Below the pieces are notes generated by a model, which was not told the DNA's origin, made no database searches, and saw only the letters and a program-made list of their open reading frames with translations. A stretch of 37,142 nucleotides of DNA from an uncultured Pelagibacteraceae bacterium (GTDB taxonomy: Bacteria > Pseudomonadota > Alphaproteobacteria > Pelagibacterales > Pelagibacteraceae): contig CACKVV010000006.1 in the NCBI GenBank assembly GCA_902603665.1, positions 1 to 37,142 of the forward strand. The letters are read 5' to 3'. A program made the position numbers and the translations under genes. Positions 1 through 8,628 of this stretch are shown here, one piece after another (positions within the stretch are counted from its first letter, which is position 1; each line of letters begins with the position of its first letter).

Positions 1-1
1 T

Positions 2-1207
2 AGAAAAGACGTAAATCTTAAAAGAACTTATAGATTTAAATATTCAAATAATGAATGGTCAGGCATTCCTATTATGGCTGCTAACATGGACGGAGTTGGT
101 GAATTAGGAATAGCTGAAAAATTATCAGAGTTTCAAATGATAACTTGTCTTACGAAACAACATGACATTAAAAAAATAAAAGCTTTTAAAAAAATTAAAT
201 CTATCCATCCAAATATTTCACTTTCAATTGGAATTAAAAAAAGTGATTTTGATAATTTAGACAAAATTTTGAAAGAATATAGTTTTATAAAGTTTATCTG
301 CATTGATGTTGCAAATGGATATTCAGAATACTTTTCTAAATTTTTAAAATCAGTTAGAGACAAATATCCAACTAAAACAATTATAGCTGGAAATGTTGTG
401 ACTGCTGACATGACACAAGAATTAATATTGTCAGGAGCTGATATAGTTAAAGTTGGAATAGGACCAGGTTCAGTTTGCACAACAAGATTACAAACTGGGG
501 TTGGATATCCTCAGCTTAGTGCTGTAATTGAATGTGCTGATGCTGCGCATGGTTTAGGTGCACATATAATTGCTGATGGTGGATGTACTTGTCCAGGTGA
601 TGTTGCAAAAGGGTTTGGTGGTGGTGCTGATTTTGTAATGTTAGGTGGTATGCTTGCAGGTCCAAAGTTTTTTAAATATATTCTAGATAAAGAGATTACT
701 TACATGGATTTTGTAGAATATAACAAATTATATTGTGCTGTATCAGGTTCATTAATAAGCCCTAATTCGACACCTGAGTTTGTATATTTAAAAGAAAATA
801 TAACTGAAAAGAAAATATGTGGTGAATATTATAGATGCTGCATACCATGTAGCTGTGATTTAATGAAATATTCAAAAACACAGAAAATGAAATATAAATT
901 CACTGATATTGAAAAAGAATTTTATGTATTAACAATTGATAATCCTTGTGGAAAAAAAGATTTTCCAATCCAAGTAAATAAAAATTATTTTTGCAATGGC
1001 GATAAGCTTGATAAGTCACAAGTAAGTGTCTTGGACAATAAATTAGTAATTGGTTATTTACATGATAGCAGACCATGCTTATCTTCTGACTTAGATTATA
1101 TCAATACCCATCAAGTAACTGGCAAGTTTTGTGAGTTTAGAAACAATACTCCTTTGGATCAATTAAAATCAGGAATGGGCGATATTTTCATAAAACTTGC
1201 AAGATAA
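2..1207 (+). CDS. Partial chimeric GMP reductase-like protein: GuaC-type barrel fused to a Cys-rich C-terminal domain
   Basis: Frame is open upstream of the listed ATG to the window edge ([33 protein letters not shown]). GuaC motifs [11 protein letters not shown] and [29 protein letters not shown] are present. The sequence then diverges from GuaC and contains [12 protein letters not shown]. Confidence 0.8.
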   Translation, partial: RKDVNLKRTYRFKYSNNEWSGIPIMAANMDGVGELGIAEKLSEFQMITCLTKQHDIKKIKAFKKIKSIHPNISLSIGIKKSDFDNLDKILKEYSFIKFICIDVANGYSEYFSKFLKSVRDKYPTKTIIAGNVVTADMTQELILSGADIVKVGIGPGSVCTTRLQTGVGYPQLSAVIECADAAHGLGAHIIADGGCTCPGDVAKGFGGGADFVMLGGMLAGPKFFKYILDKEITYMDFVEYNKLYCAVSGSLISPNSTPEFVYLKENITEKKICGEYYRCCIPCSCDLMKYSKTQKMKYKFTDIEKEFYVLTIDNPCGKKDFPIQVNKNYFCNGDKLDKSQVSVLDNKLVIGYLHDSRPCLSSDLDYINTHQVTGKFCEFRNNTPLDQLKSGMGDIFIKLAR

Positions 1208-1239
1208 TTTTTTAATTTGTATAAGAATATTCAATCTAT

Positions 1240-1316
1240 GGCGGGGTAGCTCAGTTGGTTAGAGCGCGGGACTCATAAGCCCGAGGTCAGTGGTTCGATC
1301 CCACTTCCCGCTACCA
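1240..1316 (+). tRNA. tRNA with CAT anticodon (elongator Met-like; Ile2 not excluded)
   Basis: 77-nt cloverleaf with encoded CCA: D arm GCTCAGTTGGTTAGAGC, anticodon loop CTCATAA, T arm AGTGGTTCGATCCCACT, acceptor GGCGGGG/TCCCGCT plus ACCA. Confidence 0.92.
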
Positions 1317-1317
1317 T
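1270..1317 (+). repeat. 48-bp direct repeat, copy 1 (3' half of intact tRNA)
   Basis: gactcataagcccgaggtcagtggttcgatcccacttcccgctaccat, identical to 1892-1939. Confidence 0.97.
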
Positions 1318-1554
1318 TCTAGACGATCAACATCATTTTGCTCCAATAGTGCTCCAATGAGAATTAGAATTTAGAATTTCAGATCTCTAACTTTTATGGT
1401 ATAATTTAATTTATGATACTAAAACAAATCTTCAATTTTTGGAAACATTGGAATTGTAGTTTATTTGTTAAAGTTCTTTATTCTTCAGATATATAAAAAA
1501 TCTTTTTTACTAAATTTTCAATAATAATCGTTTAATTTTAATTAAAGGGCTCTA

Positions 1555-1755
1555 ATGAGTAAAAAAGCATTATTTTATAAATCAGTTATATGGCAAGTTA
1601 TCGGGATGATATGGATATCATTCCTCTCTTATTTATGGTTTGGTAATTGGATACGATCCTTAGGTTTTACTACTATGGTTGTGATTGTAAGTATCTTCGC
1701 ATACGTACTTTATGAAATGTTGTGGGATAAATTTACTAAAAATAAGAAATTTTAA
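1555..1755 (+). CDS. Small membrane protein, DUF2061-like
   Basis: 66 aa, two hydrophobic segments; KSVIWQVIGMIWISFLSYLWFG...YVLYEMLWDKF resembles DUF2061 proteins. Confidence 0.7.
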   Translation: MSKKALFYKSVIWQVIGMIWISFLSYLWFGNWIRSLGFTTMVVIVSIFAYVLYEMLWDKFTKNKKF

Positions 1756-1891
1756 TTCCTGCTCCATATACGCGTCAATGACATTGGTTCTTGACTAAGA
1801 TTCTTTAATTTGATTCAATATCACTAGAAAGGAAAGAGAGCATTTACAGGAGTAATTGCTTTAGAGTGAGTGAGCAGGGTTCATGGCGATA

Positions 1892-1939
1892 GACTCATAA
1901 GCCCGAGGTCAGTGGTTCGATCCCACTTCCCGCTACCAT
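1892..1939 (+). repeat. 48-bp direct repeat, copy 2 (partial tRNA, attR-like)
   Basis: Exact copy of tRNA anticodon stem-loop through CCA+t, without a recognisable tRNA 5' half upstream. Confidence 0.97.
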
Positions 1940-1985
1940 AATATTTTTACAAATTAAATTTTTAGCTGTTAAAATTGATGATAGT

Positions 1986-2786
1986 ATGTTTAAAATTTTA
2001 CTAATATTTTTTTGTTTTATATTTAATATAAATATAGCCATTGCAATCGATCAAATAGACGGATTTAAAGTTAAAAATCATTTTTCATCAAAGTTATTTT
2101 TAATTGATACTGCAAAGGCACCTACAATTATTTTATCTCATGGAAGCGGAGGTATATGGAAGCATATTTATATGTGGAAAGACATATTAAATAAAAATGG
2201 ATTTAATGTAGCAATTATTGATCATCACACAGAAAAAAAAATTAAACCTCATGTGGGCAAAAGAAATTATAAAGATTTTCCAGAAGAAAGAATAAAAGAT
2301 TTACTAAAATTTTCTCGATGGATAAAAAAACAAAAGTGGAATAAGAACAAAATTGGAGTAATTGGTTTTAGTTATGGTGGTGCAGGAACAAATCTTTTAG
2401 CAAATAGCCTCGAATTAGAGACAATAAAGACTTTTAAAAAAAAAGATAAAAATTTATTTGGTGCAATAGTTTCGTATTATCCTGGATGTGGCTTAGCTGG
2501 TGGATCCATACCACCAAAATCATATTTACCAATTATAATACATATTGCTGAGAAAGATGAATTAGTAACACCTTATTTAAATTGTGTAGAGCCTTTAAAC
2601 AATGAAAATTTAATTATTTATAAATATCCAGAGGCTCAACATTCCTTTGATGTTGATATACCAGGTTTTAAATATGAGGGTGTTATTTTTTCAACTGGTA
2701 GAAAGTTCACAAACATAGGTCATAAAAAATCCCGAGAATTAAGTATTAAAAGAACCCTAGCTTTTTTAAATGATAAATTAAAATAA
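1986..2786 (+). CDS. Secreted alpha/beta hydrolase (dienelactone hydrolase-like)
   Basis: N-terminal signal-like segment; nucleophile elbow GFSYGG; late DELVTPY and EAQHSFD acid/His regions. Confidence 0.75.
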   Translation: MFKILLIFFCFIFNINIAIAIDQIDGFKVKNHFSSKLFLIDTAKAPTIILSHGSGGIWKHIYMWKDILNKNGFNVAIIDHHTEKKIKPHVGKRNYKDFPEERIKDLLKFSRWIKKQKWNKNKIGVIGFSYGGAGTNLLANSLELETIKTFKKKDKNLFGAIVSYYPGCGLAGGSIPPKSYLPIIIHIAEKDELVTPYLNCVEPLNNENLIIYKYPEAQHSFDVDIPGFKYEGVIFSTGRKFTNIGHKKSRELSIKRTLAFLNDKLK

Positions 2787-2793
2787 TTTTTTT

Positions 2794-3321
2794 TCAGTGA
2801 CCAGGAAATTCAATTAAATTTTCAACTTTATAATTATTCTGTATTAATTTTTCACATCCTCCTAGGTCAAATAAATTAATTACAAAAATGAATGCAGCTA
2901 CTTTTCCTTTTGAGATTTCAACTAACTTTGCAGCAGCTTCTGCTGTACCTCCTGTAGCAATTAAATCATCAATTATTAGGACATTATCTTTTTCATTAAT
3001 TGAGTCTTTATGCACTTCAATTGTTGCTGTTCCATATTCAAGTTCAAAATCAACAGAATGTACATCAGCAGGTAACTTATTTTTCTTACGTAACATGATG
3101 AATGGTTTCTTTAAAAGATATGAAACTGCAGAAGCAAATACAAATCCTCTGGACTCAATTGCAGCTATCTTATCAACTTCGTATTTTTTTGATCTTTCAA
3201 TAATTTGGTTAACAGTATCTTCAAAAGCTTTTTCATTTTTAATGAGAGTTGTTATGTCTCTAAATAAAATGCCTTTTTTAGGATAGTCAGGTATTGACCT
3301 AATATATTCTTTTAAATCCAT
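2794..3321 (-). CDS. apt: Adenine phosphoribosyltransferase
   Basis: IRSIPDYPKKGILFRDITTL and PRPP loop VLIIDDLIATGGTAEAA. Confidence 0.95.
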   Translation of the reverse strand: MDLKEYIRSIPDYPKKGILFRDITTLIKNEKAFEDTVNQIIERSKKYEVDKIAAIESRGFVFASAVSYLLKKPFIMLRKKNKLPADVHSVDFELEYGTATIEVHKDSINEKDNVLIIDDLIATGGTAEAAAKLVEISKGKVAAFIFVINLFDLGGCEKLIQNNYKVENLIEFPGH

Positions 3322-3361
3322 ATTACTTAATTATAACTATTAAATAATTAATTTTTTAAAT

Positions 3362-4234
3362 ATGGCAAATAATAAATTAGCTATAATTGGTGGAAGTGGT
3401 CTTTACGATGTAGAGGAATTTATAGATAGAGAAATGTTGAGTATAGATACAGCTTGGGGAAAGCCATCCGATCAAATTTTAAAAACAAAATATAATAACA
3501 ATGAAGTATATTTTTTACCTCGTCACGGCCGAGGTCATTTTATATCTCCATCAAAAATAAATTTTAGAGCAAATATTGATGCCCTTAAACAACTTGGTGT
3601 AACAGATATTGTATCTATTTCTGCAGTAGGATCTTTAAAAGAAGATCATTCTCCTGGAAAATTTGTAATTGTTGATCAATTTATAGATAGAACATTTGCA
3701 AGATATAAAACTTTTTTTGAAGATGAAATAGTAGCTCATGTATCAATGGCTCATCCAACTTCAAACGGTTTAATGAATGCATGTGAGGAAGCAATAAAAT
3801 TAGAAAATATTAATTATCAAAGAGGTGGAACCTATGTAGTCATGGAGGGACCACAATTTTCTACATTAGCTGAGTCTAACTTATATAGATCATGGAAGGC
3901 TGATGTGATTGGAATGACAAATATGCCAGAAGCTAAATTAGCAAGAGAGGCTGAAATAAGATACGCATCAGTGTCAATGGTAACTGATTATGATTGTTGG
4001 CACCCAAGCCATGAAAATGTTGATGTACAACAGGTCATTAAAGTTCTTTTAGATAATGCTTCTAAAGCAAAAAATATGATTAAAAATTTGATCAAAAATT
4101 TTGAAAATCATATTGATCCAAATGATCCAACTAATAATTGTTTAGATGTTGCAATTATTACTGCTCCTGAAAAGAGATCCCAAAAAACAATTGAAAAACT
4201 AAAGTATATCGCTGGAAGAGTATTAAATAAATAA
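3362..4234 (+). CDS. mtnP: S-methyl-5'-thioadenosine phosphorylase
   Basis: AIIGGSGLYD, FLPRHGRGH, VVMEGPQFST, MTNMPEAKLAREAEI. Confidence 0.93.
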   Translation: MANNKLAIIGGSGLYDVEEFIDREMLSIDTAWGKPSDQILKTKYNNNEVYFLPRHGRGHFISPSKINFRANIDALKQLGVTDIVSISAVGSLKEDHSPGKFVIVDQFIDRTFARYKTFFEDEIVAHVSMAHPTSNGLMNACEEAIKLENINYQRGGTYVVMEGPQFSTLAESNLYRSWKADVIGMTNMPEAKLAREAEIRYASVSMVTDYDCWHPSHENVDVQQVIKVLLDNASKAKNMIKNLIKNFENHIDPNDPTNNCLDVAIITAPEKRSQKTIEKLKYIAGRVLNK

Positions 4235-5310
4235 TGAGAATTGAGGGAAAGAATTATAAAACTATCTGGTTTGATAAAAATTCAAAAAATGTCAAAATAA
4301 TTAATCAGACTAAATTACCTCATGAATTTATTATTAAAGACTTAGAAACTGTTAAGGATGCAATTAATGCAATAAAAGTTATGGAGGTAAGAGGGGCTCC
4401 ATTAATTGGGGCTACAGCAGCATTTGGTATTGTTTTAGCTATTAAAGAAAATAATGATTTAAATTTTATAAAAAAAAGTTCAGAAGATTTAGTAAAAGCA
4501 AGACCTACTGCAATTAATCTTCAATGGGCCGTTCATAGAATGAACAACAAAATCTCCATGATTAAATCTGAAAATCTATTTGAAGTTGCTTTAAACGAAG
4601 CTGAATTAATTTGTAATGAAGATGAAACATTTTGTGAAGAGATTGGAAAAAATGGTCTAAAGATAATAGAAGAAATTTATAATAAGAAAAAAAGCACTGT
4701 AAACATACTAACACATTGTAATGCTGGGTGGTTAGCAACTATTAATTGGGGGACAGCTACATCTCCAATATATCATGCACATAAAAAAGGTATACCAATT
4801 CATATTTGGGTAGATGAGACAAGACCCAGAAACCAAGGTGCAAATCTAACTTCATATGAACTTAATGAAGAAGAAATACCAAACACAATTATTGCAGATA
4901 ATACTGGTGGAATTTTGATGCAAAAGGGACAGGTTGATATGTGTATAGTTGGCACTGATAGAACATTATCTAATGGAGATGTTTGTAATAAAATTGGAAC
5001 TTATCTTAAAGCGCTAGCAGCAAATGATAATAATATTCCTTTCTATGTTGCGTTACCTGGCTCAACAATTGATTGGAATTTAAAAAATTCAAAAGATATT
5101 CCAATTGAAGAGAGAGATCCTAAAGAGCTTTCTCATGTAGATGGAATAATAGGAGATAAAATAATTGATGGAATTCAAATTTATCCTAAAAAAAGCAAAG
5201 CATTAAATTTAGCTTTCGATGTAACACCAGCAAAATATGTTACAGCTTTAATCACAGAGCGAGGAATATGTGAAGCATCTGAAGATGGCCTTAAAAGATT
5301 ATTTAAATGA
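4234..5310 (+). CDS. mtnA: S-methyl-5-thioribose-1-phosphate isomerase
   Basis: VMEVRGAPLIGATAAFG, LTHCNAGWLAT, DETRPRNQGANLT; 1-nt overlap with mtnP (taatg). Confidence 0.95.
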   Translation: MRIEGKNYKTIWFDKNSKNVKIINQTKLPHEFIIKDLETVKDAINAIKVMEVRGAPLIGATAAFGIVLAIKENNDLNFIKKSSEDLVKARPTAINLQWAVHRMNNKISMIKSENLFEVALNEAELICNEDETFCEEIGKNGLKIIEEIYNKKKSTVNILTHCNAGWLATINWGTATSPIYHAHKKGIPIHIWVDETRPRNQGANLTSYELNEEEIPNTIIADNTGGILMQKGQVDMCIVGTDRTLSNGDVCNKIGTYLKALAANDNNIPFYVALPGSTIDWNLKNSKDIPIEERDPKELSHVDGIIGDKIIDGIQIYPKKSKALNLAFDVTPAKYVTALITERGICEASEDGLKRLFK

Positions 5311-5939
5311 AAAATATAAAATCAGAAATAATTAAATTTTCAAAGTTGTTAAATAGCAGAAAATTATCAGCTCTTAGATCTGGCAATATCTCAGCAAGGT
5401 TTAAAAAAGGTTTTTTTATTACACCTTCTGGAAAGAAATATTCATCTCTTAAAAAAAAAGATATTGTGTATGTAAGTTTAAATGGAAAATTTGATAAAAA
5501 ATTAGGAATACCATCCTCTGAGTGGAAATTTCATCAAGATATTTATTTAAAAAAGGAAGAAGCTAATGCAATAGTGCATTCACATTCAACTAATGCCACT
5601 GCATTATCAGTTCATAAAAAATCAATTCCAGCTTTTCATTATATGGTAGCTTTAGCAGGCGGAAATGACATCAAATGCGCAAACTATGCAACCTATGGTA
5701 CCAGAAAGCTTTCAGTAAATATTTTAAAAGCTTTAAAAAATAGAAAAGCATGTTTGATTTCAAATCATGGCCAAATTGCATATGATGATAATTTATCCAA
5801 AGCTTTTGAATTAGCTGAAGAGGTTGAAAATCTCTCTTTGCAGTATATAACCGCACTCAAGCTTGGTAAGCCAAAGATTCTTTCAAATGTCGAAATGAAT
5901 AAAGTGTTGGCAAAGGCTAAAAATTATAAGAGAGGATAA
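5307..5939 (+). CDS. Class II aldolase/adducin family protein, candidate 5-(methylthio)ribulose-1-phosphate aldolase or MtnB-type dehydratase
   Basis: SGNISAR, PSSEWKFH, IVHSHSTNATALS, ISNHGQIA metal/active-site motifs; ATGA overlap with mtnA. Confidence 0.85.
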   Translation: MKNIKSEIIKFSKLLNSRKLSALRSGNISARFKKGFFITPSGKKYSSLKKKDIVYVSLNGKFDKKLGIPSSEWKFHQDIYLKKEEANAIVHSHSTNATALSVHKKSIPAFHYMVALAGGNDIKCANYATYGTRKLSVNILKALKNRKACLISNHGQIAYDDNLSKAFELAEEVENLSLQYITALKLGKPKILSNVEMNKVLAKAKNYKRG

Positions 5940-5942
5940 TTT

Positions 5943-6983
5943 ATGACTAAAGTAGGAGAACACATTACTTTAGATATAATTGGTACAAATAGAGAGTACG
6001 AACCTGCTTTCTTTGAAAAATTAGTTTATAAAATAGCAAAAGTTGCAAAAGTAACAGTTTTAGAAATTTCAAAATATAAATTTGAACCTCAAGGCTTTAC
6101 ACTTGTAGCACTTCTTGCCGAAAGCCATATAAGTTTTCACACTTTTCCAGAAAAAGGTATAATTAGTTTTGATTTCTTTACGTGTGGAAAAGTTTCACCT
6201 TCAGTTGCATTGAAAATTATTAAAGAGGAAATTCAACATACAAATATAATTAAAAAAGAATTCAATAGAGATACAATTGATCTTTACCATGATAATTATA
6301 GCTCACCTGGTTTAAACAAAGCATATGTAGTTAATAAAGTTTTAGAAAATTTTAAATCTAAAGTTGGTCAATATATTGAAATTCTTGATTTGGAGCAATT
6401 TGGAAAAGCATTATTTATTGATAACGAAATACAAGTTGCTGAAAGTGATGAACATCTTTACAGCTCAACATTTGTTAACTCTGGCCTTAAATTGAACCCT
6501 AAAAAAGAAAAAGCTGCAATTATTGGTGGAGGAGATGGTGGAATTGCAAGAGAATGTATTTCACAAAACTTTGGTTTTATAGATTGGTTTGAATTGGATC
6601 CTGAGGTAGTTGATGTATGCGATAAACATTTGAGCAAAATAGGTGAAAAGGCTACTGAAAAAAATTCGGTAAAATGTGTATGGGGAGATGCTTTTGAAAG
6701 TATAAAATCTGTTAAAGATGATACCTACGATCAAATATTTGTTGATTTAAATGATGATCAATTTTGTATAGATCTTGCAGCAAAAAATATGGAATCTTTA
6801 GTGAGAATATTAAAACCTAAAGGAGTTATTACAGCGCAGGTTGGAAGCCAAGATAAAAAACCAAAACAGGTAGATAGTTGGTTAAATGTTTTTAATGAAA
6901 ATTTTGGAAATACACAACTTTCAAGAGTTTATATCCCAAGTTTTGATTGTGCTTGGAACTTTTCTTCATCAATAAATCATTAA
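5943..6983 (+). CDS. Fused S-adenosylmethionine decarboxylase / spermidine synthase
   Basis: N-terminal AdoMetDC cleavage motif AESHISFHTFPE; C-terminal spermidine synthase motifs IIGGGDGGIAREC and DQIFVDLNDDQF. Confidence 0.92.
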   Translation: MTKVGEHITLDIIGTNREYEPAFFEKLVYKIAKVAKVTVLEISKYKFEPQGFTLVALLAESHISFHTFPEKGIISFDFFTCGKVSPSVALKIIKEEIQHTNIIKKEFNRDTIDLYHDNYSSPGLNKAYVVNKVLENFKSKVGQYIEILDLEQFGKALFIDNEIQVAESDEHLYSSTFVNSGLKLNPKKEKAAIIGGGDGGIARECISQNFGFIDWFELDPEVVDVCDKHLSKIGEKATEKNSVKCVWGDAFESIKSVKDDTYDQIFVDLNDDQFCIDLAAKNMESLVRILKPKGVITAQVGSQDKKPKQVDSWLNVFNENFGNTQLSRVYIPSFDCAWNFSSSINH

Positions 6984-7042
6984 TTTTTCTTTTTAAATAT
7001 CAATATTTGTGAAATAATAAATTTTATTATTTTGGAGGAAAA

Positions 7043-7894
7043 ATGAATAAATTTAAAACATTAGGATTAGGAATTTTAATTTCCTTTTTCTTAACTATCT
7101 CTTCAAATGCAGACTCTATTAAAATTGGAACAGAAGGTGCTTACCCTCCTTGGAATTCTAAAGATGCTTCTGGAAACCTTATAGGTTTTGAAGTTGAGCT
7201 TGCAAATGAACTATGCAAAATCATGAAAGCGGAGTGTACAATCGTCGAACAAGATTGGGATGGAATGATCCCAGCTCTATTAATGAGAAAATTTGATGCG
7301 ATCATGGCTGGTATGTCGATTACTGCAGAAAGACAAAAAACAATTACTTTTTCTCAAGGTTATGCTGATGAGGTTGCTTCTTTAGCGGTAATGAAAGGAT
7401 CTGATCTTGAAGGAATGGATACGCCAGAAGGTATAAATTTATCTTTAGGTGGATCTGATGTTAAAAAAGCTCTTAAAACACTTACAGGTGCATTAGCTGG
7501 TAAAACAGTTTGTGTACAAACAGCTACAATTCACCAAAACTTTTTAGATTCAGGTGATGTAGGAAGTGTAAATGTAAGAACTTACAAAACTCAAGACGAA
7601 GTTAATCTAGATTTAGCATCTGGAAGATGTGATGCTGCATTAGCAGCTGCTGTTGCTTTTACTGATTATGCTGATAAATCTGGTAAACCAGTTGTTCTAG
7701 TTGGACCTACTTTTTCAGGCGGTGCATTTGGAAATGGAGTAGGTGTTGGAATTAGACAAGGCGGAGATGATGCTATCGGAAAAAGAGATGCTAAACTTTT
7801 AAAAGATTTCAACAAAGCGATTGATAAAGCAAGAAAACAAGGAATTATTAGCAAACTTGCTATTAAACACTTTGGTTTCGACGCTTCTATGTAA
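7043..7894 (+). CDS. Polar amino-acid ABC transporter substrate-binding protein (Lys/Arg/Orn/opine type)
   Basis: Signal peptide, IKIGTEGAYPPWNSKDASGNLIGFEVELANEL; strong SD tttggaggaaaaATG. Confidence 0.92.
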   Translation: MNKFKTLGLGILISFFLTISSNADSIKIGTEGAYPPWNSKDASGNLIGFEVELANELCKIMKAECTIVEQDWDGMIPALLMRKFDAIMAGMSITAERQKTITFSQGYADEVASLAVMKGSDLEGMDTPEGINLSLGGSDVKKALKTLTGALAGKTVCVQTATIHQNFLDSGDVGSVNVRTYKTQDEVNLDLASGRCDAALAAAVAFTDYADKSGKPVVLVGPTFSGGAFGNGVGVGIRQGGDDAIGKRDAKLLKDFNKAIDKARKQGIISKLAIKHFGFDASM

Positions 7895-7904
7895 ATATTT
7901 CAGA

Positions 7905-7933
7905 TTTGGCGACTATATAATATAGTCGCCAAA
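7905..7933 (+). promoter_or_regulatory. Perfect intercistronic hairpin abutting the permease start codon
   Basis: tttggcgactata-taa-tatagtcgccaaa: 13-bp perfect stem, 3-nt loop, no following T-run, ATG at 7936. Confidence 0.85.
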
Positions 7934-7935
7934 CT

Positions 7936-8628
7936 ATGGAACTTCTCGCATTTGGCAAAACAGGTTGGGGTGATGAGTTATTTTATGCGACCCTAATGAC
8001 TTTAGCTGTTTCAATAACAGCTATGTTAATTGGATTTTTCTTTGCACTTATTTTTACTCCTTTAAAATTATCAAAACACAAATCACTAAATTTAATTGGT
8101 AATTTTTACACTACAGTTATTAGAGGTGTTCCAGAATTATTGGTCATTTATCTTTTCTTTTTTGGTGGAAGTGGAGCAATAATGTTTGTTGCTTCTATGT
8201 TTGGTTATTATGAATATATTGAAATTAATGCATTTATTACTGGTTCATTTGCAATAGGTATTATTTCAGGTGCATATTCAACAGAGGTATTTAGAGGAGC
8301 CATACAATCAATAGATAAAGGTCAGTTTGAGGCTTCAAAAGTTTTGGGGATAAAAAAACATATTCAATTTTATAAAATTATCCTTCCTCAAATGTTAAGA
8401 CTTGCAATTCCAAATCTAAGTAATGTTTGGCAAATTACATTAAAAGATACCTCTTTAATTTCAGTAACTGGGTTAGTTGAAATTATGAGACAATCATATA
8501 TTGCAGCAGGTTCAACTAGAGATCCTTTATTTTTTTACTCATTTGCAGCAGTTCTGTATTTATTATTAACGTTCTTGAGTATGAAACTAATAAACAAATT
8601 AGAAGTTAAATATAGTAGGGGATTTTAA
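7936..8628 (+). CDS. Amino-acid ABC transporter permease (HisQ/ArtQ type)
   Basis: TTVIRGVPELLVIYLFFFGG, EVFRGAIQSIDKGQFEASKVLGI. Confidence 0.9.
   Translation: MELLAFGKTGWGDELFYATLMTLAVSITAMLIGFFFALIFTPLKLSKHKSLNLIGNFYTTVIRGVPELLVIYLFFFGGSGAIMFVASMFGYYEYIEINAFITGSFAIGIISGAYSTEVFRGAIQSIDKGQFEASKVLGIKKHIQFYKIILPQMLRLAIPNLSNVWQITLKDTSLISVTGLVEIMRQSYIAAGSTRDPLFFYSFAAVLYLLLTFLSMKLINKLEVKYSRGF

Noticed and set aside
133-480. 115-aa minus-strand ORF over the GuaC-like gene
   Set aside because: Antisense shadow of a conserved barrel frame.
1318-1370. Minus-strand codons LIGALLEQNDVDRLEW* ending in the tRNA 3' end, like an integrase C-terminus
   Set aside because: Frame is closed by a stop only a few codons upstream and no integrase motifs are seen; too short to claim even as a remnant.
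2888-3286. 132-aa plus-strand ORF over apt
   Set aside because: Antisense to a clear apt gene; no own motifs.
7012-7032. aaataataaa-t-tttattattt palindrome before the binding-protein gene
   Set aside because: Pure A/T symmetry is expected by chance in this composition; weak structure.
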